Position numbers and translations under genes: made by a program. A stretch of DNA of 48,028 nucleotides, taken from Firmicutes bacterium CAG:646. Its GTDB lineage: Bacteria; Bacillota; Clostridia; Lachnospirales; Lachnospiraceae. Location: the NCBI GenBank assembly GCA_000432335.1, contig HF995384.1, positions 1 through 48,028 of the forward strand, written 5' to 3'. This document shows, one piece after another, positions 39,051 to 48,028 of this stretch; within the stretch, counting starts at the first letter, position 1, and each line of letters starts with the position of its first letter. The notes beneath the pieces were generated by a model, which worked only from the letters and a program-made list of their open reading frames with translations, made no database searches and was not told the origin of the DNA.

Positions 39051-41960
39051 TTAATTGTTCTCCTGGTTTGTCACACCCACCTGATTTGCCTGTCCGGTGA
39101 TGATCTCGGATTCGTCTTTCAGGTCGAAGTAATAATTCAGTACGTCCTTTACTACCCATTCAGCATTTGTGGAACTATAGCCGTTTGCAATACGGACAGC
39201 GAGAGCAATCTGAGGACTGTCTGCCGGCGCATACCCAACAAACAGACCATGGTTTGCTCTGCTCTTTGTCTGCTGTGCGGTACCGGTCTTACCGGCAAGA
39301 GAAACCTGCAGATCGCCAAAGACCATCTGGTTTCCCGGAGTCTTGATAACCCCTTCCATCCCGGCATGAACATCGTCCCAGATCCACTGGGGAATATCAA
39401 GAGTGCTCAATACTTCAGGAGTAAAATCTTCCAGAAGATTTCCTTCTGAATCAGTCGTTTTATCTAAAAGTGATATATTATAGCTAGTTCCACTGTTGGC
39501 AATCGTTGCCACATAGCGCGCCAACTGGGAAGTCGTATAATTGTTAGTACCCTGTCCAATGGAGGAAGGGATTGGGAACTCATCGGTAACCTGCGGAGCT
39601 GCTTCTGGAATTTCCAGACCGGATTTTTTATCCATATTAAACATCTTTGCATAATTTACCAGCTTTTGAAGCGCTGTATCAGAATTAAAAGATCCGTCGC
39701 TATTCTCTCCCAGACGATACGTTGTTTCGCTGAAGAAAACGTTACAGGAATTTTTAATACCATCACGGATCGTAAGAGAACCATGACCGGACAACTCCCA
39801 ACAGTCCAGCTCTCCTCCCGGCAGTCTGGTAAAGTGTCCATTACAATTAAAGCTTGTGTGGTCGTCAATCACACCCTCCATCAAACCGGCAACCGCTGTA
39901 ATCGGCTTAAAAGTAGAACCGGGAGCCGTTCGCTCCTGCGTCGCTTTATTGTAGAACGGTGAAGAAAGATCACTGTTCAGCTTCTGATAATATGCAGTAT
40001 CCATATTGTTTGCCAGACGGTTGTTGTCGTAACCAGGATAGGAAACGCAAGCCAACGTTTCACCTGAATTCGGATCCACAATTACGATAGAACCCGAACA
40101 GGGGTCCAGAGCCAACTGTGCCGGCGTAATTTCCAGATTCTGGATTTTCTGTTTCATAAAATCAACAGTAGTAATATCTCCTTCCAGAAAACTTTCATAC
40201 ATACCGTCTTCCTTGGAGAGAACTCCCTGATCATACAGGATGATACAGAGATCTTTTCCAGAAATCTCATCATCCAGAAGCATATATTCATAAAGCATTT
40301 TGCTAAACTGTGTATCGGTCGTCAGATACGTGGCTATAAAATCAGCCAGATCTTGATAAACTTCGGACGCATCCAGATACGTGTTCTTATCTGAAATCTG
40401 AGAAATATCAATCCAGTTCTGACTTGCTGCGTAAGTCAGATATTCCTGCAGACTGATACTCTCTTCCGTAGTCCACTGCTTATAGACATCATCATTTTTA
40501 TCAATGGCAGTTTTAGAAAGAATCCCTGTTTTTTCCATCAGAAGCTCGTTGACGATGTAGCTCATATAGCCCTGCATCTCTTTATTCAGATCTTTATAAG
40601 CAGCCGGATCTTTTCCAGTAAGTTCTTCACTGATCTGTTGAAATACTTCCTGTTGCTTCCTTTCAAAGACCTGCTGAACTTTCTGCTCCGTAGCAGAAGC
40701 ATCCTCAGCTCCGAAATGATTGATATCCAACACTGAGTTATTTACCAGGGCAAAATAAACATCGTAGATAGGTATTGGAATCGTAGAAGCATCGGTATTA
40801 TCATCCACTTCAAAACTTTTAATGTTTTGAATGTTTGCAGCAACGATACCGGCAATTTTCTGTTCCAAAATCTTGTAGCATGCAATCTGAAGATCTCTGT
40901 CTATAGTCAGATATACGTCGTTTCCCTGGGTAGGCTCCTTGGTGTGTTTCTCATCAATCTCCAGGACCTTTCCCATACTGTCTACATAGACTTTTTCCGA
41001 TCCATCCTTTCCCTGTAACGTAGATTCCATAATTTTTTCCAGACCGGATTTTCCCACAATAGACGTAGTGGAATATTCCCCATCGGGATTTTCTGTCCGT
41101 AGCTCTGCCAGCTCTTCGGAAGAAATTTTTCCTGTATATCCCAGCAAAGGCGCAAAATATTCGCTTTCTGTATAAACACGGATGGAATCTTCCGCGATAT
41201 CCACACCTTGAAGGTTTTTCTGATTTTCCAAAATATCTGCCACTGTTTCTTCACAGACATCCGTAGCGATCGTCACTGGCACATACTTTCGGAAACTGAC
41301 GGTAAACAATGCATAACGAACCGTGATGATCTTCAGCGTTTCTTCCTTTGTGAGTTCTGTCGGAAGCCCTGCCTCCCGCAGTTCTTTTTCACTGTAAGGT
41401 TTTTCGTCTTTTTCCAGTTCCAATCCAAAACGCAGCATCAAGTCATGGATCAGTGTTTCAGCAGAAGCATTTGCTTCCTTTGATGTCATATCATCAATGG
41501 AACTTTTTCCATAAACGTCCGCTTTAAAACGAGACAGCGTAAAACCTTCCGCATCATAAATATAGTTATTCCCCTCGTCCAGAACCACATGAAAATCATG
41601 ATTGATAGAATCTCCGTGATTTTCAATGATCTGAATGATTTTATAAATCTCCCCGTTGAGGGAAAGATTTTTTTTACGAGTAGAGTCGTAATCTCCATTA
41701 TCTTCCAGAGTTACCGAATAGGACAGCTGATTGGATGCCAGGATATTTCCATTTCGATCTCGAATATTGCCTCTGGTACTCTTTAGGGTACGAGTGCGGG
41801 TGGTCTGAATGGTAAAGTTATCCGCATATTCCTGACCATGAATGATCTGAAGCGAAAAAATCCTCTGAACCAGAATCCCGGACAGGATGAGAAATACAAT
41901 GATCAGCACTGTGGTTCTCTGGAGTGTCAATTTTTTGAATAATTTTTTCAGTCGTTTCAT
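39051..41960 (-). CDS. mrdA: Class B penicillin-binding protein 2, elongasome transpeptidase, with large insertion
   Basis: The ATG at 41960 shares a base with the mreD stop (TGATG), giving 969 residues; an ATG at 41984 is less likely. A membrane helix (about 15-37) is followed by the PBP dimer or pedestal region, then the transpeptidase with SxxK in PGSTFKPITAV (about 682), KNSCN (about 735) and KTG in LAGKTGTAQQ (about 890). Class B PBPs are usually 600-720 residues. Here about 250 extra, mostly helical and acidic residues (about 375-620) sit between TIDRDLQ and DPCSGSIVIVDPNSGETLA. It works with RodA on side-wall synthesis. Confidence 0.93.
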   Translation of the reverse strand: MKRLKKLFKKLTLQRTTVLIIVFLILSGILVQRIFSLQIIHGQEYADNFTIQTTRTRTLKSTRGNIRDRNGNILASNQLSYSVTLEDNGDYDSTRKKNLSLNGEIYKIIQIIENHGDSINHDFHVVLDEGNNYIYDAEGFTLSRFKADVYGKSSIDDMTSKEANASAETLIHDLMLRFGLELEKDEKPYSEKELREAGLPTELTKEETLKIITVRYALFTVSFRKYVPVTIATDVCEETVADILENQKNLQGVDIAEDSIRVYTESEYFAPLLGYTGKISSEELAELRTENPDGEYSTTSIVGKSGLEKIMESTLQGKDGSEKVYVDSMGKVLEIDEKHTKEPTQGNDVYLTIDRDLQIACYKILEQKIAGIVAANIQNIKSFEVDDNTDASTIPIPIYDVYFALVNNSVLDINHFGAEDASATEQKVQQVFERKQQEVFQQISEELTGKDPAAYKDLNKEMQGYMSYIVNELLMEKTGILSKTAIDKNDDVYKQWTTEESISLQEYLTYAASQNWIDISQISDKNTYLDASEVYQDLADFIATYLTTDTQFSKMLYEYMLLDDEISGKDLCIILYDQGVLSKEDGMYESFLEGDITTVDFMKQKIQNLEITPAQLALDPCSGSIVIVDPNSGETLACVSYPGYDNNRLANNMDTAYYQKLNSDLSSPFYNKATQERTAPGSTFKPITAVAGLMEGVIDDHTSFNCNGHFTRLPGGELDCWELSGHGSLTIRDGIKNSCNVFFSETTYRLGENSDGSFNSDTALQKLVNYAKMFNMDKKSGLEIPEAAPQVTDEFPIPSSIGQGTNNYTTSQLARYVATIANSGTSYNISLLDKTTDSEGNLLEDFTPEVLSTLDIPQWIWDDVHAGMEGVIKTPGNQMVFGDLQVSLAGKTGTAQQTKSRANHGLFVGYAPADSPQIALAVRIANGYSSTNAEWVVKDVLNYYFDLKDESEIITGQANQVGVTNQENN

Positions 41961-42475
41961 CAGGGTAATCTTGGTCCCTCCCATTCGTTATCTGCAAGCC
42001 AGTGATTCAGCTTGTAAAAAATACGGTAAAATATTACGGTGAGCAATACGGTATACACCATTTCCGGGAAAATAATATGGCGCAAATAGCCAAAAAAATC
42101 TAAACGGCCTCGTAAAAGAAACTGCAGTCCATAAACAATGACGCCATAGGCAAGATCGCTGACTGCCACCAGCACCATAGGAACTTTGATGTCTTCATCG
42201 TAAAAGACCTTGTACAAAAATCCGTTAAAAAAGCCTATGTACATATACAGCAGCGCATAAAAGCCAACCATATTTCCATAAAAAATGTCTACCAGAAGTC
42301 CACTAAAAAAGCCTATAATCAATCCTTCTCTTTTGCCTCGCATAAAACCAAAAGAAACGGTAAGGATCAAAAGAAGGTTGGGGGCAATAGAAGCGATGGA
42401 TAGGGTCTGGAAAATTGTTCCCTGAAGAATAAACGTCAGCAGAATTAACACTGCCAGGATGATTTTTCTTCTCAT
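41960..42475 (-). CDS. mreD: Rod shape-determining protein MreD
   Basis: 171 residues with about five membrane helices (ILAVLILLTFILQGTIF; GFFSGLLVDIFYGNMVGFYALLYMYIGFFNGFLY). MreD is a small elongasome membrane protein. It overlaps the mreC stop by 4 bp and the mrdA start by 1 bp. Confidence 0.93.
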   Translation of the reverse strand: MRRKIILAVLILLTFILQGTIFQTLSIASIAPNLLLILTVSFGFMRGKREGLIIGFFSGLLVDIFYGNMVGFYALLYMYIGFFNGFLYKVFYDEDIKVPMVLVAVSDLAYGVIVYGLQFLLRGRLDFFGYLRHIIFPEMVYTVLLTVIFYRIFYKLNHWLADNEWEGPRLP

Positions 42476-43347
42476 TCCTCTTCCCCTTCCTCCGAAGGAT
42501 CTGCCTGCTGTTTCAATTGTTTGATCACAAGAACTTCCTGAATATTCTCGAAATCTACAGCAGGAATGATCGTTCCGGTTTTGGTCAGATTATTCGCATC
42601 ATCCTCTACTTCGCTCACATACCCGATCAGAATACCTTTTAAGAACTTACTGCTGACAGAGGATGTTACTACTTTATCCCCTTCCTGTACCTGATTTTCC
42701 TTATCGGTAAGCTGGATGAACCGTATTTTTCCTTCATCCATCATCTGTAAATCTCCAGTCACGATACAGTTCTGGGAGATAGAAGTTACAGAAGCGCTCA
42801 CATTACTGCTGTCATCAATGATAGAACGAACAGTGGCCCAGTCTTTCCCTGTATTGGTTACAATTCCCACCAGACCTCCGTCTGCGATCACATTCATGTC
42901 TACTTCTACTCCATCTTCCGTTCCACGGTTAATAATAAAAGTATCATACCAATTCCCAGAGTCTTTTCCAATTACCTGGGCGCCGATTTTTTCATACTCG
43001 GAGTATTCCTGATCCAGTTCATAGAGCGCTCGAAGCCGTTCTACTTCCTCCTGCTGCTGGCTGAGATTGTTATTTTTCGCAGTCAGTTCATCCACCTGTT
43101 CCTTCAGTTTTTCATTTTCTTTTGCCAGTTTTTTCATACTCTGAAAACCATTTTTCTGTTCCGTCATCCAGTCTCCCACCTGATTAATCCCGTTTTGAAA
43201 GGGGATAATTACGTGCCCCAGTGCATTTCGCACCGGCGCAAAAGAAAAATTGGAAGAAAGGGATAATACGATCAAGCCCAGACATAAGATCGTCATCATG
43301 GTGATCAGATGCTTTGTTTTCATTTTATAGTGTGATTTTTTCTTCAT
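42472..43347 (-). CDS. mreC: Rod shape-determining protein MreC
   Basis: 291 residues: a membrane helix (about 14-34), a coiled coil (about 65-105, MKKLAKENEKLKEQVDELTAKN) and the beta-rich MreC domain with IGKDSGNWYDTFIINRGTEDGV and GLVGIV. It links MreB filaments to the periplasm-side PBP2. It follows mreB by 12 bp. The tail is acidic. Confidence 0.95.
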   Translation of the reverse strand: MKKKSHYKMKTKHLITMMTILCLGLIVLSLSSNFSFAPVRNALGHVIIPFQNGINQVGDWMTEQKNGFQSMKKLAKENEKLKEQVDELTAKNNNLSQQQEEVERLRALYELDQEYSEYEKIGAQVIGKDSGNWYDTFIINRGTEDGVEVDMNVIADGGLVGIVTNTGKDWATVRSIIDDSSNVSASVTSISQNCIVTGDLQMMDEGKIRFIQLTDKENQVQEGDKVVTSSVSSKFLKGILIGYVSEVEDDANNLTKTGTIIPAVDFENIQEVLVIKQLKQQADPSEEGEEE

Positions 43348-43359
43348 GACAGCTCCTTG

Positions 43360-44376
43360 TTACTTTTTCCGTTTTTTAGGAGTAAACGCCCAATGATGCA
43401 GCGCATCGTGGGTGATAATTTCTTTTAGCCCATACACGGTACACAAATCATAGTACTGAGAAAGCAGAATCGGGCAGCCGATCTGACGGGATATCACCTG
43501 AGCGATGTAGGGAATTCTTGTGCTTCCTCCGGTGAGATAAATTCCCTCCGCGAGAATTACTTTATGGATCTGAGGGGGCGTTCTGTCCAGAAACGTGCGA
43601 ATCTCCTCTGCGATTTCTTTTACGGAAGACAAGATTGATTCATTGATTGTTGTGGAAGTCACGATACGTTCCCGTGGAAGTCCTGATACACAGTCCACAC
43701 CCACGATTTTTCGCGCTAATTTCCTTTCCTGTTTCAAATCTGCCAGAGAAGTTTTTAGTCTTCCGGCAGTTCTCAAACTGACAAAGAAATTGTTTCTACG
43801 CCGGATATTATTTAAGATTTCCTGATTAAAATAATCCCCTCCTAAAGGGATGATCTTGCTGATGATCACACGGGAATCTGCGATAACAGAAATCTCGGTA
43901 GTTGCGGCGCCGATATTGACGATCATCGAACCACGAGTCTTGATGATAGGAATTCCCAGTGCGAAAGCATCTGCCACAGGTCTTTCTACAAGAAGCACCT
44001 TACTTTTTCGAAAACGCCCGCTTTGCGCTACAGAATAATAGGCTCGCTTTTCAATCTCCGTCATATCCACAGGAACTGCAAAATAAATCACAGGATGACT
44101 TCCGCTATTACGGGAAGTTTTTTCCAGCAGGTTATGGAGCAGGATCTCCAAATGCCCGATATTGGCGATCATACCATTGGACATAGGAGAGGATACTGTT
44201 ATATTGGCAGGATTTTTTTCATACATCTCATATGCGTCGTCTCCCACCGCAAGAATATCTTCCTTATTTCGAATGGCGATCATATTTCTTTCTTTCAAAA
44301 TCTCATCGCTTTTCTGGGAATAAATTTTGATCATATTACTTCCCAGATCAATTCCATATACATGGTTTGTAAACAT
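43360..44376 (-). CDS. mreB: MreB family actin-like protein, divergent
   Basis: 338 residues, the MreB length. Phosphate-1 loop GIDLGSNMIKIY (about 5-16), VERPVADAFALGI (position of the catalytic Glu), and adenosine motif LTGGSTRIPYIAQVI (about 285-299). The phosphate-2 motif, normally VDIGGGTTE, reads VNIGAATTE (about residue 153), so its Asp and two glycines are changed. MreB filaments guide side-wall synthesis. It heads mreBCD, 42 bp after radC, with an AAGGGAT site. Confidence 0.92.
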   Translation of the reverse strand: MFTNHVYGIDLGSNMIKIYSQKSDEILKERNMIAIRNKEDILAVGDDAYEMYEKNPANITVSSPMSNGMIANIGHLEILLHNLLEKTSRNSGSHPVIYFAVPVDMTEIEKRAYYSVAQSGRFRKSKVLLVERPVADAFALGIPIIKTRGSMIVNIGAATTEISVIADSRVIISKIIPLGGDYFNQEILNNIRRRNNFFVSLRTAGRLKTSLADLKQERKLARKIVGVDCVSGLPRERIVTSTTINESILSSVKEIAEEIRTFLDRTPPQIHKVILAEGIYLTGGSTRIPYIAQVISRQIGCPILLSQYYDLCTVYGLKEIITHDALHHWAFTPKKRKK

Positions 44377-44418
44377 AGATGTATATCCCTTCTGTCTTTC
44401 TGTATAAAAGTACCCCTT

Positions 44419-45120
44419 TCAAAACACGCATAATCCCTGTTCCCGTAAGCTCACATATCGTTGATCCCCTATCACGATATGATCCAATAAAGGAATATCT
44501 ACCAAACTGCAGGCACCTTGTACCCGCTGGGTAAGACGGATATCCTCTTCGCTGGGCGTGGGATTTCCACTGGGATGATTATGTACCAGAATAATGTATA
44601 CTGCATGATAACGAAAAGCTGCAAGAATCAGATCTCTTGGGGAAACGATTGCAGAATTTACGGTTCCCCGGGAAATCTCCTCTTCTCCCAGAAGCTGATT
44701 TTTTCCGTTTAGCATCATGCAGAGCATCCGTTCCTGTTCCTGATGGCGCATCTGTTCCATATAATAAGCGGCAATCGTTTCCGGATGTTCGATATCCAGA
44801 AGATGCCGGGCGGAAACAGAAGCGATTCGTTTGGATAACTCTCCGATACATTTGATCTGTACAGCCTTTACCTGACCGATCCCCTTAATCTCCATTAATT
44901 CCTGTAAAGAAAGGTGGTGGATACCTAAAAGTCCCATTTGAAGTGTTCCTTTTTCCAGTACCTTGCGTGCCAGATCAATAGAAGAACTTCCCTGCGTTCC
45001 AGAACGAATGATGACAGCAAGCAATTCGCTGTCGGAAAGCGCCGACGGTCCGCAGCGGAGACATTTTTCATAGGGGCGTTCCTCTGTAGGTAATTCTTGA
45101 ATCATAGACTTGTTTTGCAT
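44419..45120 (-). CDS. radC: RadC/JAB domain protein
   Basis: The ATG at 45120 has GGGAGGA upstream and gives 233 residues; an upstream in-frame start at 45189 lacks a site. An N-terminal helix-hairpin-helix region (IHHLSLQELMEIKGIGQVKAVQIK) precedes a JAB/MPN metalloprotease-like domain with the zinc motif VHNHPSGNPTPSEED (about 178-192). Called RadC, but a repair role is not proven in any species. It sits directly upstream of mreB, a common Gram-positive order. Confidence 0.93.
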   Translation of the reverse strand: MQNKSMIQELPTEERPYEKCLRCGPSALSDSELLAVIIRSGTQGSSSIDLARKVLEKGTLQMGLLGIHHLSLQELMEIKGIGQVKAVQIKCIGELSKRIASVSARHLLDIEHPETIAAYYMEQMRHQEQERMLCMMLNGKNQLLGEEEISRGTVNSAIVSPRDLILAAFRYHAVYIILVHNHPSGNPTPSEEDIRLTQRVQGACSLVDIPLLDHIVIGDQRYVSLREQGLCVF

Positions 45121-45213
45121 ATTCTGTCCTCCCGTCCGGCTCTTCAGGCAGCAGGTACAAGTTTTTGCAATACGAAAATATTCTAGCACAAATTCCCTGT
45201 AAAGTGAACCATA

Positions 45214-46869
45214 TCAGCGGAAATTCACATAATTTTTACAGATTGCTTCCGCAACGCGAAGCCCGTCCATAGCGGCAGAGGTAATGCCTCCCGCATATCC
45301 TGCTCCCTCGCCGCAGGGATAAATCCCCTGAATATTACACTGAAATTCTTCATTTCTGGGAATCCGGACAGGGGAAGACGTACGGCTTTCCACGCCGGAA
45401 AGCAAAGCGTCTGGACGGTTAAAGCCCTGAATCTTATTGCCACAGGCCCAAATTCCTTCCTGCAAAGATTCCGCGATAAATTCCGGAAAAATTTCCCGAA
45501 GATTTCCCAGCGCATAAACGCCCTTCATACAAGGTTCTACCTCTCCCAGTTGAACAGAAGCCTGATTCCTGCAAAAATCTTCAAAGGTCTGTACGGGAAT
45601 TGCCCCCTGATGCAGCCGCCAGGCAGCCTGTTCCAGATAGCGCTGAAAATAAATGCCTGCCAGTGGTCCATTTGCAATCTCCCAGGCGTCAGGATTCTGC
45701 TGGTTTTCAAGATATTGCAGCCCATAGGTCTTATAATCTTGTGGACTGACCGTGACGATCATGGCGCTGTTGGCGTTTTTACTGTCTCTGGCATGATAAC
45801 TCATTCCATTTATTGCCAGATGCCCTTCTTCTGAAGAGGCATTGACCACGTAGCCGCCAGGACACATACAAAAGGAATATACTCCTCTTCCATTGGAAAG
45901 CTGATGGGTCAGTTTATAATTGGCAGCGCCTAAGATAGAAGAATGAGATATGCCGTACTGGCTGGCATTGATCATCTCCTGAGGGTGCTCCACACGAACG
46001 CCCACGGCAAAAGCTTTTGCTTCCATATAGATCCCCCTATCTTTCATCAAGGCAAAGGTATCTCTGGCGCTGTGCCCCACCGCCATGACAAGAACAGAAG
46101 CGGGAATCCAGGTTTCGTGATTGATCTGGACTTTTTGAACTTTCTGATCTTCTATGAACAGATCGGTAACCTGACTATTAAAATGGAAAGTTCCCCCCAT
46201 ATCTTCAATCTGTTTTCTGAGATTGGTGATAATCTTAATCAGCAGATCCGTTCCCAGGTGGGGTTTGTGATCGTACAGAATTTCTCTGGGAGCGCCAGCC
46301 TCCACAAAAAGCTCCAGTACTTTCCTATTTCTTCCCTGAGGATCTTTCACGGAAGTATTTAACTTTCCGTCGGAAAATGTACCGGCGCCTCCCTCTCCAA
46401 ACTGTACGTTACTGTTGGGATTTAAGGGCTTTCCAGCCCAGAAAGCGTCAACCTGCTCTTTTCGTTCCAACGCATTTTGTCCCCGTTCATAAATTACGGG
46501 ACAAAACCCGGCTTTTGCCAAAATCCAGGCGCAGAACAGCCCTGCCGGTCCGCTTCCCACCACTACCGGACGTTCCGTCATTTTTGGGGAACCAGGAGAC
46601 GGCAGGATATATTCCTTTTTTTCGGTTAACATAATATTTTTATCGTTAACTTTCTGAAGACGGTTTTCTATTTTTCTGTCTTTGGAGGTTTTCACATCCA
46701 CAGTATACACAAAAAACAACTCCGGCTTTTTTCGAGCGTCCACAGAACGACGGTGAATTTCCCAGGAAATCAAATCCTCTCTTTTGATTTTTAATTTTTG
46801 ACAGATTTTTTCTTCCAGCATGGTTTCTGTATGATCCAGCGGAAGCTTTAGCTGAGAAATGCGAATCAT
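45214..46869 (-). CDS. FAD-dependent oxidoreductase (COG2509 family)
   Basis: The ATG at 46869 has GGAGG upstream, giving 551 residues. A small N-terminal ferredoxin-like domain (about 1-85) is followed by a Rossmann FAD motif VVVGSGPAGLFCAWILAKAGF (about 102-122), GEGGAGTFSDGKLNT (about 160-174), VMAVGHSARDTF and a C-terminal PCGEGAGYAGGITSAAMDGLRVA. The family's substrate is unknown. Its start overlaps the stop of the next upstream gene in ATGA fashion, so the two flavoproteins are made together. Confidence 0.9.
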   Translation of the reverse strand: MIRISQLKLPLDHTETMLEEKICQKLKIKREDLISWEIHRRSVDARKKPELFFVYTVDVKTSKDRKIENRLQKVNDKNIMLTEKKEYILPSPGSPKMTERPVVVGSGPAGLFCAWILAKAGFCPVIYERGQNALERKEQVDAFWAGKPLNPNSNVQFGEGGAGTFSDGKLNTSVKDPQGRNRKVLELFVEAGAPREILYDHKPHLGTDLLIKIITNLRKQIEDMGGTFHFNSQVTDLFIEDQKVQKVQINHETWIPASVLVMAVGHSARDTFALMKDRGIYMEAKAFAVGVRVEHPQEMINASQYGISHSSILGAANYKLTHQLSNGRGVYSFCMCPGGYVVNASSEEGHLAINGMSYHARDSKNANSAMIVTVSPQDYKTYGLQYLENQQNPDAWEIANGPLAGIYFQRYLEQAAWRLHQGAIPVQTFEDFCRNQASVQLGEVEPCMKGVYALGNLREIFPEFIAESLQEGIWACGNKIQGFNRPDALLSGVESRTSSPVRIPRNEEFQCNIQGIYPCGEGAGYAGGITSAAMDGLRVAEAICKNYVNFR

Positions 46870-48028
46870 AGAATCCTCCTTTCTGTGGAGCTGGCTTTTG
46901 CCGCGGTTCTTCCAGCGACAGCGCCGCTGGACCATGCCCACTGAAGATTATATCCGCCGCAGAGACCATCCACATCGACAATTTCTCCCGCAAAAAAAAG
47001 ACCGGGATGAAGGGTAGATTCCAGTTGAGAGGTGATCTGCGTGGTGTCCACACCGCCGGAACAAATCTGCGCCTGACGAAGAGACCAGGCGTCTCGAATT
47101 GGTATCCTCCAACATTTTATATTGTGAACGATTGTGTCCAGATCACTTTTTGGCGTCACCAGAACGGAAATCAACTTCTGAGGCAGGAAACCTATCATCA
47201 GTTCTTTTAATGACTTGTAGGGGCAGGCGCTCTGACGTTCCTTAAGAAACGCAAGAAGTTCTTCCTCCGTAAAATCCGGCATCAGATCGAGACAACAGGT
47301 TACCGTATGACCCGTACGCGCTGCTCTCACCGCAGTGCCGCTTAATTGAAAAACTGCAATACCGGAAATACCATACTCAGTAAAAAGAATTTCTCCCCGC
47401 TCTTTTTTTCCTGCTTTTCCATCTATCTCTAATTGAAGAATACCTTCCATTCTGGCGCCTGCCCATTTAGAAAAATAATTTCCTTTTCCCTTTAAGGATG
47501 CCAGTGCAGGCATAGGTTCTATCAGCCGATGTCCCAGCTTTTGTGCAAGATGATAACCGGATTCTGCACTTCCCTCCACGGAAGAAGCTTTTGAACCGCA
47601 GCAGATCACAACACGGTCACAATCGTATTTCCATGTTTTTGTAACCACGGTAAAGCCTTCGCCCAAACATTGGATATCTGTAATCTCTTCCCTCGTTTTG
47701 ATCCTTACTTTTTGATAACGGGCTTCCATTTCAAGAACCTGTGCTACGCTGGATGCCTGATCACTGTAAGGATAAAGCCAGCCGTTCCGGTCTCTGGTGG
47801 AAATTCCCAGTTGGTAGAAAAAGGAAAGGGTTTCCGTAAGAGGAAACTGCTCTATAACACGCCAGGGATAATCCGGCTGACTGCAGTGATAGCAGGAAGG
47901 TTCCTGATGAAGATTCGTCAGATTGCACCTTCCGTTTCCCGTAGCAAGGATTTTTTTACCGATTTTTTCATTTTGCTCCAGAAGAGTGACCTGCGCGCCT
48001 TTCCGGGCTGCCTGAATGGCAGCCATAA
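46866..48028 (-). CDS. HI0933-like NAD(P)/FAD-dependent oxidoreductase (5' end outside window)
   Basis: At least 386 residues are visible. The ATG at 48026 is internal, because the family starts about 14 residues earlier with a VIGGGAAGL dinucleotide motif that lies beyond the window edge. Conserved stretches: GKKILATGNGRCNLTN (about 23-38), VVICCGSKASS, the GISGIAVFQLSG region and C-terminal GEIVDVDGLCGGYNLQWAWSSG. These COG2081 flavoproteins (sometimes called aminoacetone oxidases) have uncertain substrates. It overlaps the next FAD gene by 4 bp. Confidence 0.9.
   Translation of the reverse strand, partial: MAAIQAARKGAQVTLLEQNEKIGKKILATGNGRCNLTNLHQEPSCYHCSQPDYPWRVIEQFPLTETLSFFYQLGISTRDRNGWLYPYSDQASSVAQVLEMEARYQKVRIKTREEITDIQCLGEGFTVVTKTWKYDCDRVVICCGSKASSVEGSAESGYHLAQKLGHRLIEPMPALASLKGKGNYFSKWAGARMEGILQLEIDGKAGKKERGEILFTEYGISGIAVFQLSGTAVRAARTGHTVTCCLDLMPDFTEEELLAFLKERQSACPYKSLKELMIGFLPQKLISVLVTPKSDLDTIVHNIKCWRIPIRDAWSLRQAQICSGGVDTTQITSQLESTLHPGLFFAGEIVDVDGLCGGYNLQWAWSSGAVAGRTAAKASSTERRIL

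Noticed and set aside
38196..39054. Plus-strand frames opposite minD (38509-38709, 38706-38990, 38731-39054)
   Set aside because: They are shadows of the highly conserved minD gene and lack initiation signals.

Overview
This is chromosomal DNA from a low-GC Gram-positive anaerobe, most likely a Lachnospiraceae member close to Blautia or Ruminococcus. That placement rests on gene content and order (TIGR03960 radical SAM - DUF2344 - RNase G; rplU-prp-rpmA-obgE; lexA divergent from a yneA-like gene; mreBCD-PBP2-minDE-rodA), on strong AGGAGG ribosome-binding sites and on TTGACA/TATAAT promoters. No rRNA, tRNA, CRISPR array or complete mobile element was seen.

Region 1 (1-5.9 kb) is the unstable part. 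The window opens inside the last gene of an integrated element, a large serine recombinase that ends at 960. A VTC-domain (polyphosphate polymerase) gene survives next to it only as its C-terminal third. Behind that lie the usual partners of such genes: a short DUF4956 membrane protein, a phosphodiester glycosidase and a small membrane protein. A small alarmone synthetase gene follows, broken by a one-base deletion and a nonsense codon. Then comes an intact sulfur-assimilation operon: metY plus an Rrf2 regulator with IscR-like cysteines, behind a consensus promoter flanked by two copies of an ACCTA-N5-(T/A)AGGT operator.

Region 2 (5.9-16 kb) has a minus-strand operon (B12-binding radical SAM protein, DUF2344 protein, RNase G, CPBP protease, AraC regulator). 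Divergent from it are a 1040-residue glycoside-hydrolase-like protein and a DegV fatty-acid-binding protein. In many relatives the RNase G block leads straight into rplU; here the two halves are separated and divergent.

Region 3 (16-23 kb) is the ribosome-assembly operon: L21 leader, rplU, prp, rpmA, obgE, yhbY, nadD, yqeK, rsfS. It is followed by the SOS locus, where lexA and a LysM-bearing YneA-like division inhibitor diverge from an intergenic region with several LexA boxes, and then by a tyrosine recombinase.

Region 4 (23-34.4 kb) is mainly minus strand: a secreted M23 peptidase with about 14 cell-wall-binding repeats, dtd, an AI-2E-type exporter, a cytidylate-kinase-like protein, then rluD, lspA, aroB, ylmH, sepF, yggS and an HlyD-like protein. 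A ttcA-like gene lies on the plus strand.

Region 5 (34.4-48 kb) carries DUF378 (+), then a small P-loop protein behind a perfect 20-bp palindrome. The long cell-shape block follows, in transcription order radC, mreB, mreC, mreD, PBP2 (mrdA), minD, minE, rodA, mgsA, D-Ala-D-Ala carboxypeptidase. Upstream of radC are two FAD oxidoreductases, the last running off the window. The most unexpected points are a MgsA homologue lacking several canonical catalytic residues, the absence of minC between PBP2 and minD, and a MreB with an altered phosphate-2 motif. No wholly new multi-gene system could be demonstrated; the best leads are in the findings.
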